Assembly: GCA_023375785.1 (NCBI GenBank)
Contig: SZWC01015230.1
Span: forward strand, 18,668 to 58,270
Length of the DNA: 39,603 bases
Origin: Penium margaritaceum
Taxonomy: Eukaryota > Streptophyta > Zygnematophyceae > Desmidiales > Peniaceae
Direction of reading: 5' to 3'
Shown here: positions 9,469 through 20,420 of the stretch, in pieces
Layout: each line of letters begins with the position of its first letter
Position numbering within the stretch: the stretch's first letter is position 1
Made by a program: the position numbers and the translations under genes
Notes under the pieces: model-generated
What the model saw: only the letters and a program-made list of their open reading frames with translations
What the model was told of the DNA's origin: nothing
Databases searched by the model: none

Positions 9469-9554
9469 GAGGAAACATGGGATGTCTGACAGCTTTGCAT
9501 GCATTGCACACCAAGTTTAGCCGCTCTGCCGTTTTACCGTTTGTGTCAGTGGCA

Positions 9555-9623
9555 TTACGGTGACCCCCCGATAGCTATCCATGCCCGCGCAGGTCTGGGA
9601 CTACTTTACGGTGACCCCCCGAT
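9555..9623 (+). repeat. Pair of 18-bp direct repeats TTACGGTGACCCCCCGAT
   Basis: Identical 18-bp copies lie at 9555-9572 and 9606-9623, 51 bp apart, and a shorter TTACGGT recurs near 9651. They fall between the Copia-3 pol end and its 3' LTR-like repeat, so they may belong to the LTR U3 region. Function is unknown. Confidence 0.7.
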
Positions 9624-9705
9624 CTCACCTGATTTGCAGGCCGTGCTTACGGTAGAACGAGAAATAATCACTATCTGAATATTGTCAGGGTTACCGCGGC
9701 CAGTG

Positions 9706-9822
9706 CCACGTGGCTTAAGGGAATGTTCATTACCTGTAGTCAGACAGGATGACTTGAGGGTTATAGACCCTCAAGCATTGCATGTTTTGTGTTGGCCAAG
9801 GATTCTGCCCGGATTCCTAACA
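9706..9822 (+). repeat. 3' LTR remnant of Copia-3
   Basis: It is collinear with 7045-7178: CACGTGG, CCTGTAG, GACCCTCAAGCATTGC and CCAAGGATTC. It ends CCTAACA, compatible with the TG...CA rule. The 3' LTR probably starts further left, after about 9470, but that part was not alignable by eye. Confidence 0.45.
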
Positions 9823-10619
9823 GCATGCTTGGTGGAATACAACAAGTCACCTCAACAGAGGTTGTCGAGTTCCCGGTAGCTGAACAGTTTTGTAGATTGT
9901 CCGAATGAAAGAAGCAAGCATCTTCCTGGAGGACTAAAGACATGCAATGGCACTGAGGAATTGAATCATACTAGCCATGAGAACTGGTCATCAAGAAAAT
10001 TTCTTGCACACACACGAGGGCATGCCAAATGAATTGAATGAAGTTGAAGAAGCTACTGATCATCATGGAGTCGGAGCGAGTGAGGGTTTTCAAATCAGAG
10101 GTTGCCATGTCTGACGCAACAACATCTGCCAACACCTTTAGTTATGCCCAGTCAATGCTGATTTATGGCGTTTTGTCGTTTCTGACATCATGAGTTCGGG
10201 ACTTTGGGAGATGTGGCCCTTGTGTATTTTTCCACCATCCTAGAGCTCGCCAGTTTTTCATGGGCAAGAATTCCTTAAGAAGACTCTTGACTTGGTTTCA
10301 AAGCAAAGGAGGGTCGTTTGAGATGTGGTATGGTGACAAATTTAATGCATTGATAGGGAGCTCCAAGTGGCACCATTCAGGTAGCAGCTTCTAGGAGAAT
10401 TTTTAACCGCAAAAGAGGTGGTAATAGCCGTAACCCTCAGGTGGAGGAGCTGGTTTGCCATATCGGCAAACAAAAGGATCAACACTGCTGGAAGCAGGAG
10501 ATGCTAAGACAAAAAAGGGAAACTAATCAGTGATTTCCTATGGCAGGTGGCTTTGGGTGATGAGTGTGCGTGACAAATGGTGGTAGAAGTTTTTATAGAA
10601 CTTGCATGTAAGAATGTCT
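9823..10619. other. Unassigned DNA, no gene seen
   Basis: There are no long open frames or recognisable domains in either strand, and no tandem repeats. It may be decayed element sequence. Confidence 0.5.
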
Positions 10620-11050
10620 AACAGTAGCTGAAAGAGCAGCTATAGCAACATAACAGGAGCAGGAAGTTTAGCTGGAAAAAAAGTTGTATAAGAGGCCATC
10701 GTAAGAGCTAAAGTTGTAGAAGCTATAGCAGCGGCATTGGTGGCGGTAGAAGCAGCTCCTATGAGCAAAGAACAGCAGTAGCAGCACCATCAGCAGTGGC
10801 AAGAAGAAACAACACTTGCAATGAGTAGTAGCAGCAGCATCAAACACCATGGCGGTGGTGGCGGCAAATAGCAGCAGAAACAAAAAAAGCATGTAAAATC
10901 ATCAGTAGCACTAGAAACATGCAGAAGCGAGTAGAAGTGTAGTAACAACAATAGCAAGAAGCAGAAACCACAACGTATTGGAACAACAACAAGAGCAAAA
11001 GCAGTAGCGCTTTATAGAAGCACTGCTATGTACTGATTTTGCTGCTACAT
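10620..11050. repeat. Degenerate AGC/TAG/AAC trinucleotide-rich DNA
   Basis: The segment is rich in AGC, AGT, GCA and AAC triplets without a strict period and grades into the (CAA)n array. It resembles the Copia-1 polyQ tract in composition. The open frames here are low-complexity artefacts. Confidence 0.6.
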
Positions 11051-11097
11051 GGTAGTAGCATCAGCAACAACACATAGTGGCAGAAACACAACAATGA

Positions 11098-11166
11098 TGA
11101 AAACAAAAACAATAACAACAAAAACAAAAAAAACAACAACAGCAACAACAACAACAACAACAACAA

Positions 11167-11249
<83 letters not shown>

Positions 11250-11568
11250 GCAACAACAACANNNNNNNNNNNNNNNNNNNNNNNNNNNNNNNNNNNNNNN
11301 NNNNNNNNNNNNNNNNNNNNNNNNNNNNNNNNNNNNNNNNNNNNNNNNNNNNNNNNNNNNNNNNNNNNNNNNNNNNNNNNNNNNNNNNNNNNNNNNNNNN
11401 NNNNNNNNNNNNNNNNNNNNNNNNNNNNNNNNNNNNNNNNNNNNNNNNNNNNNNNNNNNNNNNNNNNNNNNNNNNNNNNNNNNNNNNNNNNNNNNNNNNN
11501 NNNNNNNNNNNNNNNNNNNNNNNNNNNNNNNNNNNNNNNNNNNNNNNNNNNNAACAACAACAACAACC

Positions 11569-11613
<45 letters not shown>

Positions 11614-11636
11614 GCAACAACAACAGCAATAACAAT
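11098..11636. repeat. (CAA)n microsatellite with internal 291-N gap
   Basis: Nearly perfect CAA repeats run from about 11098 to 11261 and from 11553 to about 11636. Ns fill 11262-11552. The gap edges are both CAA repeat, so the array was probably too long or repetitive to assemble. The long open frames spanning it are low-complexity artefacts. Confidence 0.95.
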
Positions 11637-12017
11637 CTGTAGGGAAATCAGGAGTACGCAACAGTAGCAATAACTGCAGGATTAGTGGATGTTGTGGTGC
11701 TTTCATGCAAAGGCACAAAATCCAATTTTTCGGCCTTAGGGTTTTGACCGGCAGTAAGCTCATTGGAGAAAGCAGCCACGCATTTGTGGGTGCGACCGCT
11801 GCTCCAACGTTGCCACACCTGAGTTGAGAAGACTGAAAATGAAATAAGGTGGCAAGAAGCACTTGGAACAAGGATAACTGTTTTCTTCTAGAGAGATATT
11901 CATTTCCAAACCATTGGGTAAGTTTTTGAAACCCCCAAAGAAAAGGGATATGAGGCCCCTGGCATGGGAAGAGGCAAGTTAAGAAAATACTTAGAATGGT
12001 TTATTGCAGCCAGCGGG

Positions 12018-12105
12018 ACGTGGATTGAGCCAGAGTCCCTGGCCTGTGTACAATCGGACTGGATGGATTGAGGGCTGGAGACCCTCAATCCCTTGTATAT
12101 CGGTG
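12018..12105 (+). repeat. Solo LTR-like copy of the Copia-3 terminal repeat
   Basis: It shares GACGTGGATTGAGC, GGCCTGTG, GGACTGGATGG and GGAGACCCTCAA blocks with 7045-7130, in the same order and strand. No pol remnant lies nearby. It is probably a solo LTR fragment; it could instead be a dispersed repeat from which the Copia-3 ends also derive. Confidence 0.45.
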
Positions 12106-15100
12106 TGGTGAGAGGTGATTATCTCTCATTTTCCCGCTGCTCTCTCATTCAATCACATTAAACGACTGTGAGACTGATTCTTGTTTTCCATGTGTGGTGA
12201 TTATTCTCTTGGGAGCACATGCCATTGATGCCACACACAGTCAGGTGCTTGGCATGACCTCACTGAAATTCCAGCTGGTGGCGGGTAGCTTTTCCTGCTC
12301 ATATTGTGGTTATGGGTGCCGCCATAGGCATTGGAGCTAGAAGCATCCTCAGGGTTGGCGCCCGTCTTGGTTTTGGACACATGAATTTGCGTGCACTCCA
12401 CAAACTTTGGACCTACTGGATACGGCGGTCCCACTCATTGGATGTATGGTTGATCTGTATGCTGGGCTCCAAGGCCTGAGGCAGATGGTGTAGAACCTCA
12501 GCGTCTGTGTGGACTTTGAGAAAGATGCAAATCCAGGAATGTTTTCCACTACCTCTCCTCTATCCAGCAAATCTTCGCCACCACTCCAAAAGCTCCCCTC
12601 CATAGCTGCCACCATCATAGTTATCCTAACGTCTTCTGTCAAAATTGAGATATCTTGGGATGATTCTTCTCCATCAGCTTGCACCAACCACACTCATGCT
12701 CAGCTCTTGCATCAGCAGATAGTCAGCCATGCTCGTCTTTACTTGGGCAAGTTGAAGGAATGTTTGACATCTGTCACCAAGCCAGTTTATGGAGCAGAGT
12801 GTGTACGTATTGAAGACCACAGAGGGAGGGATAGCCCCGTAAAGGGGCTATCATTATGGGCTCCACACACATTTCCAATAGATTTTGGAATAGCGTCTAT
12901 GACAATACCACAGATTGACACATTAGAAGGTACCATTCTCAACAAAGAGTTGAAGGCCATTGTCGTGACACCTACTACAAAAGTTGTTGGCCTCCCTGCA
13001 ACTATTGTTCCTATAGATCCAAAGGTCATCATGACACCATTTATGGTGGCTTGGGAAGCTAACATCTTTGCTTCATTGGACATGGCAGAGATCCTTGTTG
13101 TTTAGAGAGAATATGAAGCAGGTCTACCGTGCGCTCTTAAAACTGTTTCATTCGTTTCTTTGGAGGTACGTTTGACACAGGTGGTTGGAGCAATGTTGAA
13201 GGAGTCAGTGCATCACACTATGGAACTTCCGCTGACTGGAGTCTGTGTTCTGGTGAGCGGAGAAGAGGCTGGTAGTCCTCATCCTTGTGAGGATGGTGAA
13301 ACAGACCTTGTTTGTGACACCGCACATGATGTAGTGGGGGAAATAGTGGAAGTTTTTGGTTTTCTTCGGGTTGATACTTTAGAGTCCTCAATGAGAGCAC
13401 ATTGATCAGGTTTTCCAACAGAGAGAAATGAGGCCACAAAGGGAGCTCTGACAACCTCAGGATCCATGGGCTTCTTTGCCTTGCTCGTAGGTATGGATTC
13501 TGCACTAGGTCAACATTTATTGGACTAGACCTCTCAGGGGGAGATGAAGGCTCTGAAGGCGTTACGTCGGTGCATAGCAACCTCGAGTGGTTTTACACTC
13601 TCTACGTCGCAGGATATATCAACGTAGGTGTTGAGCGGAATTTTCAGCACTTTCTTATGAAGGCATTTCCTCTGCAACATGTGGACAGTCCCATAACAGA
13701 GACAGAGCACAGGTAGTACACATAGAGTGTGACTGGGTCTGAGGCTGCACTGGGAGAATTGCTCGGCGTAGAGTGAATGGCTCCCATCTCATTGGGTTCC
13801 ACCACCTTAGACGCCATTTCAGAGCTCAGTGAGAGTAGCACAACTGCATTTCAAGAGAAAATGACTCAGATTTTCACTCAGCCTTTAGTCATGGATGTAC
13901 AAGTGCAGCTCTTGGCTGTGTAATGCAAACTTGTGGATGCTCCACATTTAAGCCTGGTTTCTTTTCCTGCCTTTGCCTCCATGGCCCACCGACTTGAGAA
14001 GTCAAGGAGAGCTACCTTGATCACATGCAGACAGATAACCGTGTAGCAAAAAGGATGGTTCCAAGGCTGAGGTTCATGCAAAGGATTTGGCTGCTGCTCT
14101 AGCTAGTGAGGCAGTATTAGTTGCATGCACACAGACCACGACTAAAACATCAGTCTTGCCACCTTTGATTACCAATGCCTTCTTCACAGACCACAACTAA
14201 AAAAATCAGCTATACCTTCATCCTCAGCAGAAGGAGGCACCTGCACTCCTTTGGAGAACATTGTCTACATGAAATCAGGGCGGGACCAGGCTACTGTAAA
14301 ATGTTTTGGCCACATGGTACTTCAGAAGCAGGTTTGGGATGGACAACCTTGAGGCAATGCATTGGATATAGAGATTATCCTGGGGTATCTGAGTTGGAAA
14401 GATGCGCAACAAGGAGACGTTGAGACAGCATGTGCATTCTACACAAGCATGGAGGAGGGTATGCAGGGTCTTCTACAACTTCACCTGGTCATGGTTCTTC
14501 CAAGAGCCACATCCCCATTCCAACAGCTTCAGATATAGCATGGAGGATACGGCAGACTAGGATATGTGGCAGCAGCTCCCTCTCGTCCACTTGGTTTTCT
14601 ACCTACCGTCCTTGACATTGAAAGGCGGAGAACTTTGTCCATGCGGAGAAGCAGTTTTTCTCTGGCTTTGTGACCGTGGGTTTTCTTTCTCCTCAGGATC
14701 ATGTCAGTGAGGGGGAAATGTGCTCATTTCTCCAGCTAGTCTGTTGTCTTTTTCTTCAATACAGGGAGAGTACTCTTATGTGGTTTTGAATCTGCCTTCG
14801 TATTTGAGGGATATGCAAAGTGATATGGAAGAGGTATACTAAGGGAATGCTTTAGAAGTTGCTGTATTGCTCGTGAGATGTACAGGATGCATTCCGATCA
14901 GTGACTGCATCAATGTGTTAGAAATGGCTTGCCATAGAGGGGAAGTATTTTATGGGATTCCACCCATCTCAGTGTCGGAGTGGCTTGTTTTCCACAACCT
15001 CACACTGTGGACTCCGAGACTGCTTTGGGACCTGTTGGGCTGTTGGGATGTAACTGTGAATTTTGTAAGATGTTCCCTTGACGCTGGATGGCTGGATGTC

Positions 15101-16883
15101 ACACTTGGAATATTCTCTGTCGTCGAGACCCAGCCACTCGATCGTTTGTATAGGTGCCTTGAGGAGACCACATGTTGCAAGTTGAGCTTCCAACCATCAG
15201 AAAGCTGAGTATGCGGTTTGGATGATGCTTTCTTCGTGGGTCGAGACCCAGGAACCCGTATGCATGTGTTGGTGCTTTGAGCTGACCTGTTTTTCATTTT
15301 TATGTACACTTTGGTGTTTGCTATCCCCGCCTGATTTATTGGGCTTGGCAGGGGACCAGGTGGGCTAGCGGCCAGCGCCCTTACACAATCCCATTCGAGG
15401 CACAAATGCAATCTCACTTCATTGCCCAATACTTTTCATCCTAGATTTGTCCCTTGTGTGTTTTCCCCTAACATTGTGAGCTCAAGTCAGTTTTCCATGT
15501 GCCAACATACCGTACTCTTTGGTAAAACTTGAGATTGAATATCCAATAATGGCAATGCTATAACCTAAGGGTATTCCAAAGGGACAATTTGAAGAAGTCA
15601 TGATGATGTGCAACAAGAGATCTAGCACTGACATGAGAGGGGGTAAGCGGGTAGCCAGGATGCAAACAAGATGGTGTGGATGAAAAGAGGATGGGTTGTG
15701 CGAGGGTGGAGGCAATGGTCTCACATGCCACCACCAATAAAGTGGTGAAATCGCTTTTGGTGGGGCGTGTGAGCACCACAAACCAGGCTTGAACCTCTCC
15801 TTAAGAATTCAACCAGTGCACGACAGAGATGTTGGAGAATTGTGGTCGCATGTTGCCTTAATGGGGACACCTGGCCAACTCCTATTCACGCAATAAAACA
15901 AAGCACATCCAAGGACCTAACGTTCAACAGTGGAAACGTACACACCATGCACAAGCACGGTGTGCCAGCTATTGGGAGTTTGGAAAGAGTGTGGCATGCA
16001 AGTCCTATGGCATCACGCCCACGTCAGTTGCATATAGTTACTTCCCCTCCTGATGTCTCAATTATTGATCCTTCTGTTTGTCGACATGTCAACTCACAAG
16101 CATAGATATCAGTTTCCTCCATGAGTGGGTAGTCATCTAGAGATTTTTGTGTTTCAACAACTGATAAATTAGAACTAGAATTCCCCCATAATCCAAAGAT
16201 GGCATTCATGTAAATGCATAGAAATATGGAGAATGGAGACGAAGAATCAAGGATAAGAAGAACAGCTGTGTATGGGAAAGGGACAATTGGAGAGCATGAG
16301 AAGATAAACATGAAAAGATACATTTGAAAGAATCAACAAATTCTGTTGCAGTGTTCTTGAACTTGCCGCTATTAAGAGCCTTTGTGAATAAAGTAGCATG
16401 TATTTATCACCTATTTGTTAAAAACTGCTCTGACACAACTTGCTCACATACAAAACAATACTCAGCAATTAAATTCATGCAGTGGTTGTTGATGGTTTTA
16501 CATGTATCCCTATGGCAAAGATGCAAGCTGCATCTTTTCAAATCGAGATATGCCTTGATTTGTCAAGAAGTCATCCAAAAGGTCGTGAAAATTCTATCGA
16601 TGATCCTCGAAAGTGGTCGGAGTTGCCAGAAACTGTGAGAAGGTTTGCTGGAGGACAATGGCCGTTGGCCGAATTTCCCTCGACCATAGGAGTGAAAACT
16701 TAGAGTTTTTACGCGCGGTGGGCCGTTTGTGTAATGAAAGAAATGCCTGTCCAGAAGTTTAGGCACTCATGACCTTCTGGTACATAACACCTACCCACGA
16801 GCAACAAGGGAAACAAATCATGTCGACGATGCAAACAATGTAGCGTCGACATGCTGATGTCAACGTTTTTTTGAACACTCACA
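12106..16883. other. Unassigned DNA with one weak open frame
   Basis: No recognisable domain was found. The longest plus-strand frame runs from ATG 12539 to 13105 (about 188 residues) and has no familiar motif. Minus-strand frames across 12.3-13.6 kb are similarly unrecognised, and I do not call them genes. A perfect palindrome lies at 12830-12852, and a weak Pol III A-box-like motif near 15370 lacks a convincing B box. The stretch may be old repeat DNA. Confidence 0.4.
12830..12852. repeat. Perfect 9-bp inverted repeat with 5-nt loop
   Basis: GATAGCCCC, then GTAAA, then GGGGCTATC. The arms pair perfectly. It lies inside the unassigned open frame 12539-13105. A bacterial-style terminator reading is not appropriate in a nuclear genome. 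Confidence 0.8.
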
Positions 16884-16969
16884 AACCATGAGCAAACACC
16901 CCCATGAACATTCACAAACCCCTCAAAAGATGAGTTTGTGAATTTCCACAATGGTGTTTGCTCATGGTT
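16884..16969. ncRNA. 86-nt imperfect hairpin, possible small-RNA precursor or fold-back element
   Basis: The outer arms AACCATGAGCAAACACC (16884-16900) and GGTGTTTGCTCATGGTT (16953-16969) pair perfectly over 17 bp. After an internal loop, ATTCACAAAC (16910-16919) pairs with GTTTGTGAAT (16934-16943) around a 14-nt loop. Size and shape resemble a short miRNA foldback. A tiny palindromic transposon remnant is equally possible. Only the structure is seen; expression is unknown. Confidence 0.35.
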
Positions 16970-17244
16970 CGCGTGGGGGGTCAGAGATTCCCCATGCGTT
17001 GAAAGGGAACCCGCCCAGGCCCGCTACCACGAGGCCCAAAACGAGTTTGTGCAAAGCTAACATCCTAGAACCCTATATGCAATTCCGAGTAGGGTTTGAC
17101 TAACTTTTGCATGTGCAAAGTGGGGGTTTGCATGTTTGGAAAAAAAAAAACAGAACAAGCATTCTCGCTCGATATAGAAAACAGGCATTTATGCTCCATC
17201 GTGACTCTCATGTGGGAGCGAGAATCGTATGGGGGGTGGACATG

Positions 17245-17308
17245 GCCCACCTTGCTTCGCTCAATCGGCGGTGCATGCCGCTGATTGAGCATGCTGAAGC
17301 GAGTGGGC
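17245..17308. repeat. 64-nt hairpin with 6-nt loop
   Basis: Arms 17245-17271 and 17278-17308 pair from GCCCAC/GTGGGC through TTGCTTC- and CTCAATCGGCGG-like blocks to a TGCATG loop, with a few bulges. It lies 276 bp from the hairpin at 16884-16969. Confidence 0.6.
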
Positions 17309-17679
17309 AGGGAAGTCCCATTTTTGAATTCAATGGACATGGCATCAATATGATTTGTTCCCTGGGTAAGGCATCACCAACCCCCACACGTATTCGATAA
17401 AGGGGTTATTTTGTCCATAAATCTATGTGTATGAACTTTTCAAAATAAAACTGGTGTTTCCTTCATTATGAGTACTGGCATATGACAAAACAACCTACTT
17501 GTGCCTATATGTTTGTACATTGTATTCCGTTGTATTTCTTTAATGTGCCAACTTCTTAGCCTTAGCACGATTGACCTCTCTTGGCTACTTATTGAGGGTA
17601 TGGGTACAAATTTTACCTTATCCTTTGTTTCACTCGCATAATCCCTTCAACGTCCTCCTTGCTGTCTGCCGATGACCCT

Positions 17680-20060
17680 TGAAAGTGTACGTGGAGCATG
17701 TATTGGAAGGTGCACAGCTGGACAAGTGTTTCCACTTTGGAAAACTACACAAGTGAATAGTATTTAAAGCATTCCTTGTAATATTTGTAGTGCACACATG
17801 TGTACAAATGTTTTCAACATGTAGTTAACAAACTTGTACACTTCCGCATGCACTTACCTCATCATTGTTTGGGCGAGGGGGAGGGGGGTCGAGCTACACA
17901 ATCGAGCTTCTGACAAGAAGCTTCGAAGAGGGTGGAAACAGGCGATGAGCAGTATTTCACATTTAAGATCACCCTACAAGTAAAGATTTGTTCACTTTTA
18001 CTCACAATTAACGTATGCACTCTCGCATTTTTGACGAGAGGGAGACGGTTAGGTTGTAGTCCTTCATAGTAATCCAACGGGCGCAAGTGTACAAGGCGAG
18101 TGTGCTAGAAGGTGATTAATATTTCACATGCATGTGTGAGGAAAGTGTACACAGGTGCACAAACCGACATCTGCAATAACATTGTCGATGTGCATGAATC
18201 AAAGGAATTTGTGGACATACTACATTGAACAATGCTATGTCCAACGACAAGAATCAAATTTTTGTCACCGCGTCTCAATATACGAACAATGGTCCTACAT
18301 ACATTGAAGAGCGGAAATTGCAAACTACCATGTGTGCTGTCATTGTTTCATGTTCCGATACAGACCAGGCCTTGTTCACCTCAATCCAAGAAATAGAAAA
18401 TCACCTAAAAATGTTATCCACTGATTACGCTCTCATCTCCTACATCGTATATATCTATCTGGATCTCGTCTATGCTATGACAATAAATCAAGCCAATGCA
18501 ATCATGTTTTGTAATTATCATGTCGTCGATCAGGCAATTTTTTGTAGTTCAAACGTGCGCACATTCGGTTACGCAGACCATTTTTCACCCTCACCTTGAT
18601 AAAGAGAAGTATCACAGATGACCATGTTGACATTACAGCCGGCGTACAACCTGCATGTCCAACTGGTCATGGAGGAAAATTTCAAGAAGTTGCAGGGTGC
18701 ACTTTGATTTGTTGTTTTTGTTTTCAGTTGACATCTTGACTACGGATTGCGTCTTACGCCAACCACACTGGTCCTCAAGCAGAAGTGGAGAAATTGGTGT
18801 TTTTTTTAGCTTGTAAATTCAAGCTGGTGCCTGCTTTAGTTTTTAACTTCTAAGATTTAATATAGATTTGAAAGAAAAGTACATAAACTACCGACACTAT
18901 GTTCCAGATCCAAACATGTCTGTATAAATTTGTGAAACTTCTAATCTATTTTTTCTATTGGAAACATAGAATTTCTAAGAGAATGCTCCACAATAGATAG
19001 TTGCAGTTGTTTCTAAAGCCATTTTGTGTTTATTCTATTTACATTGTGGGTTTTGACCACTTTACCGACTTGTGAATTAGTGCAAACCTTCACAATCACC
19101 ACTCTCACTCTTTTTTACGTCTCCAAGTTCACTCTCTGCATACACTTCCACCTCAACCCCCACCCCCCATCCTTTCCTCAATCTCACCCTACGCACATTA
19201 CATCATACATTTTTATGATGTACATCGTACATCTAGCATACATTTGTACTCCCAATACAATCACAGAATCCTACACCTCCTTTTACACTCCCCACGTACA
19301 CTTTCACTTCCCATCATGTCCTACATAGATGCGATGCTACCCAATGGAAAAAAAAATCAAATTGAATCTAGTATTAATTGACACCTTTGCACTAGTCTAG
19401 AGGTGAAAACTTGTGTACACATTCTTCCACGTCACATGACATTTTTTACACACCTCCACATACGCTCACTATATACACTTGCACTTGTGAACCACTATGT
19501 CTCGCACTCGTCTTGCTTAAACCACGATACTTTGTACAAAAATGAATATAATCATGTGCAAGGAAATCATCTCAATGAACACCTCCACTTGCACTCTCCA
19601 CATACACTTGTAGCCAGCCTCGTACCCATGCGACACACATTATGGACCACCTGTTGCACCTTCCACACAACTCTCTCCTCGACTGCTCACTTTTGTACAA
19701 GAGTGAAAAAATCTGTGTAAAACTCACTAATCCCAACAAATGCCTCCATGTGTACTCTCCACCAACACTTTTGGATCCCAATCCCCCCTCCCACCTAATT
19801 GCAGCCTTGTTTATACAATAGTTGACACTCATGTATAACTACATCAACGCCACACTCAAACATCCACACACCTCCGCATTCAATCCCCGTATGCACTTTC
19901 ACATAAAAACGCTGTTTCCCTCCCCACCAATCCGCCTTTAGCTCAGAACACAAGTAAACATTTTCTATCACAACACATTTAGTCATTCATGTACTTCCTT
20001 ATGCACTCCCCACATGCACATTCACCACTCCCCACATGCACTTTCACCTTGTGCATACCC
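17680..20060. repeat. Degenerate interspersed repeats built on CACTTTCAC / GTACA words
   Basis: Around 19118, 19277, 19453, 19578, 19742, 19869 and 19996 a diverged block recurs, of the type ACACCTCCNCATNCACTCTCC..CATACACTT. Spacing is 125-176 bp. At 17680-18200 the reverse-complement words (GTGTACA, AAAGTGTAC, GTGCACACATG) dominate, so the region looks like two inverted, heavily diverged arrays. No gene was found; small open frames here are low-complexity. Confidence 0.45.
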
Positions 20061-20199
20061 TCCTACTACATAATAATCCAACAACCTCTACCTCTAGCTT
20101 GTTAAGTTAAGCCCGTATTCCTAAAACATTTGCAATACACTACTATTCATACACACTTCTTTCGATGTATAATTCTTTTTTATTAACTCTACCTCCAAG

Positions 20200-20420
20200 A
20201 CCTGGGAAATGAACAACATGGAGTGGGCTAAATTCTTGCCGAAGCTAATAGAATTTGAACTCTCAGACAGTTCATTTGTTGAATGGGACAGAGTAGTGTG
20301 TTTGATGATGCATGATCATATTTTGTTTTGCTTGTTGGTGGCTGGTTTTCCATACAGTAGGACATTGGATATGGACATGTGCACCATCAGGTCACGGGGG
20401 AGTGTTGGATTATTTTCTTT
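20200..20420 (+). pseudogene. Copia tail remnant: RNase H C-terminus, polypurine tract and LTR start
   Basis: AKFLPKLIEFEL near 20225 resembles the Copia-1 LADFLTKAL motif. It is followed at 20395-20410 by GGGGGAGTGTTGG, the same polypurine/LTR junction as 5885-5897, preceded by a matching CATGTGCACCA stretch. It represents the right end of a Copia-1-like element with the rest lost. Confidence 0.45.

Larger units (their letters stand above)
7045..9822 (+). mobile_element. Copia-3: decayed Ty1/copia element related to Copia-1
   Basis: An LTR-like repeat at about 7045-7178 is followed by a PBS-like TGGTATGAGAAC. RT and RNase H remnants (7704-9468) come next. A second copy of the repeat ends CCTAACA at about 9822. 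Gag, protease and integrase are missing, so the element is internally deleted. The pol remnant aligns motif by motif with Copia-1, starting from VVSG in the linker before RT. Exact outer ends are uncertain. Confidence 0.65.

Noticed and set aside
11026..11871. Long open frames spanning the (CAA)n array and N gap
   Set aside because: They are low-complexity homopolymeric translations through Ns, with no coding evidence.
12830..12852. Rho-independent terminator
   Set aside because: The stem has no T run, and the context is a eukaryotic nuclear genome.
12539..13105. 188-codon open frame as a host gene
   Set aside because: No recognisable domain or splice context; an overlapping minus-strand frame is equally open. 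Left unassigned.
15355..15420. Possible tRNA or SINE head (A-box-like GTGGGCTAGCGG)
   Set aside because: The downstream B-box candidate matches poorly and no cloverleaf can be drawn.
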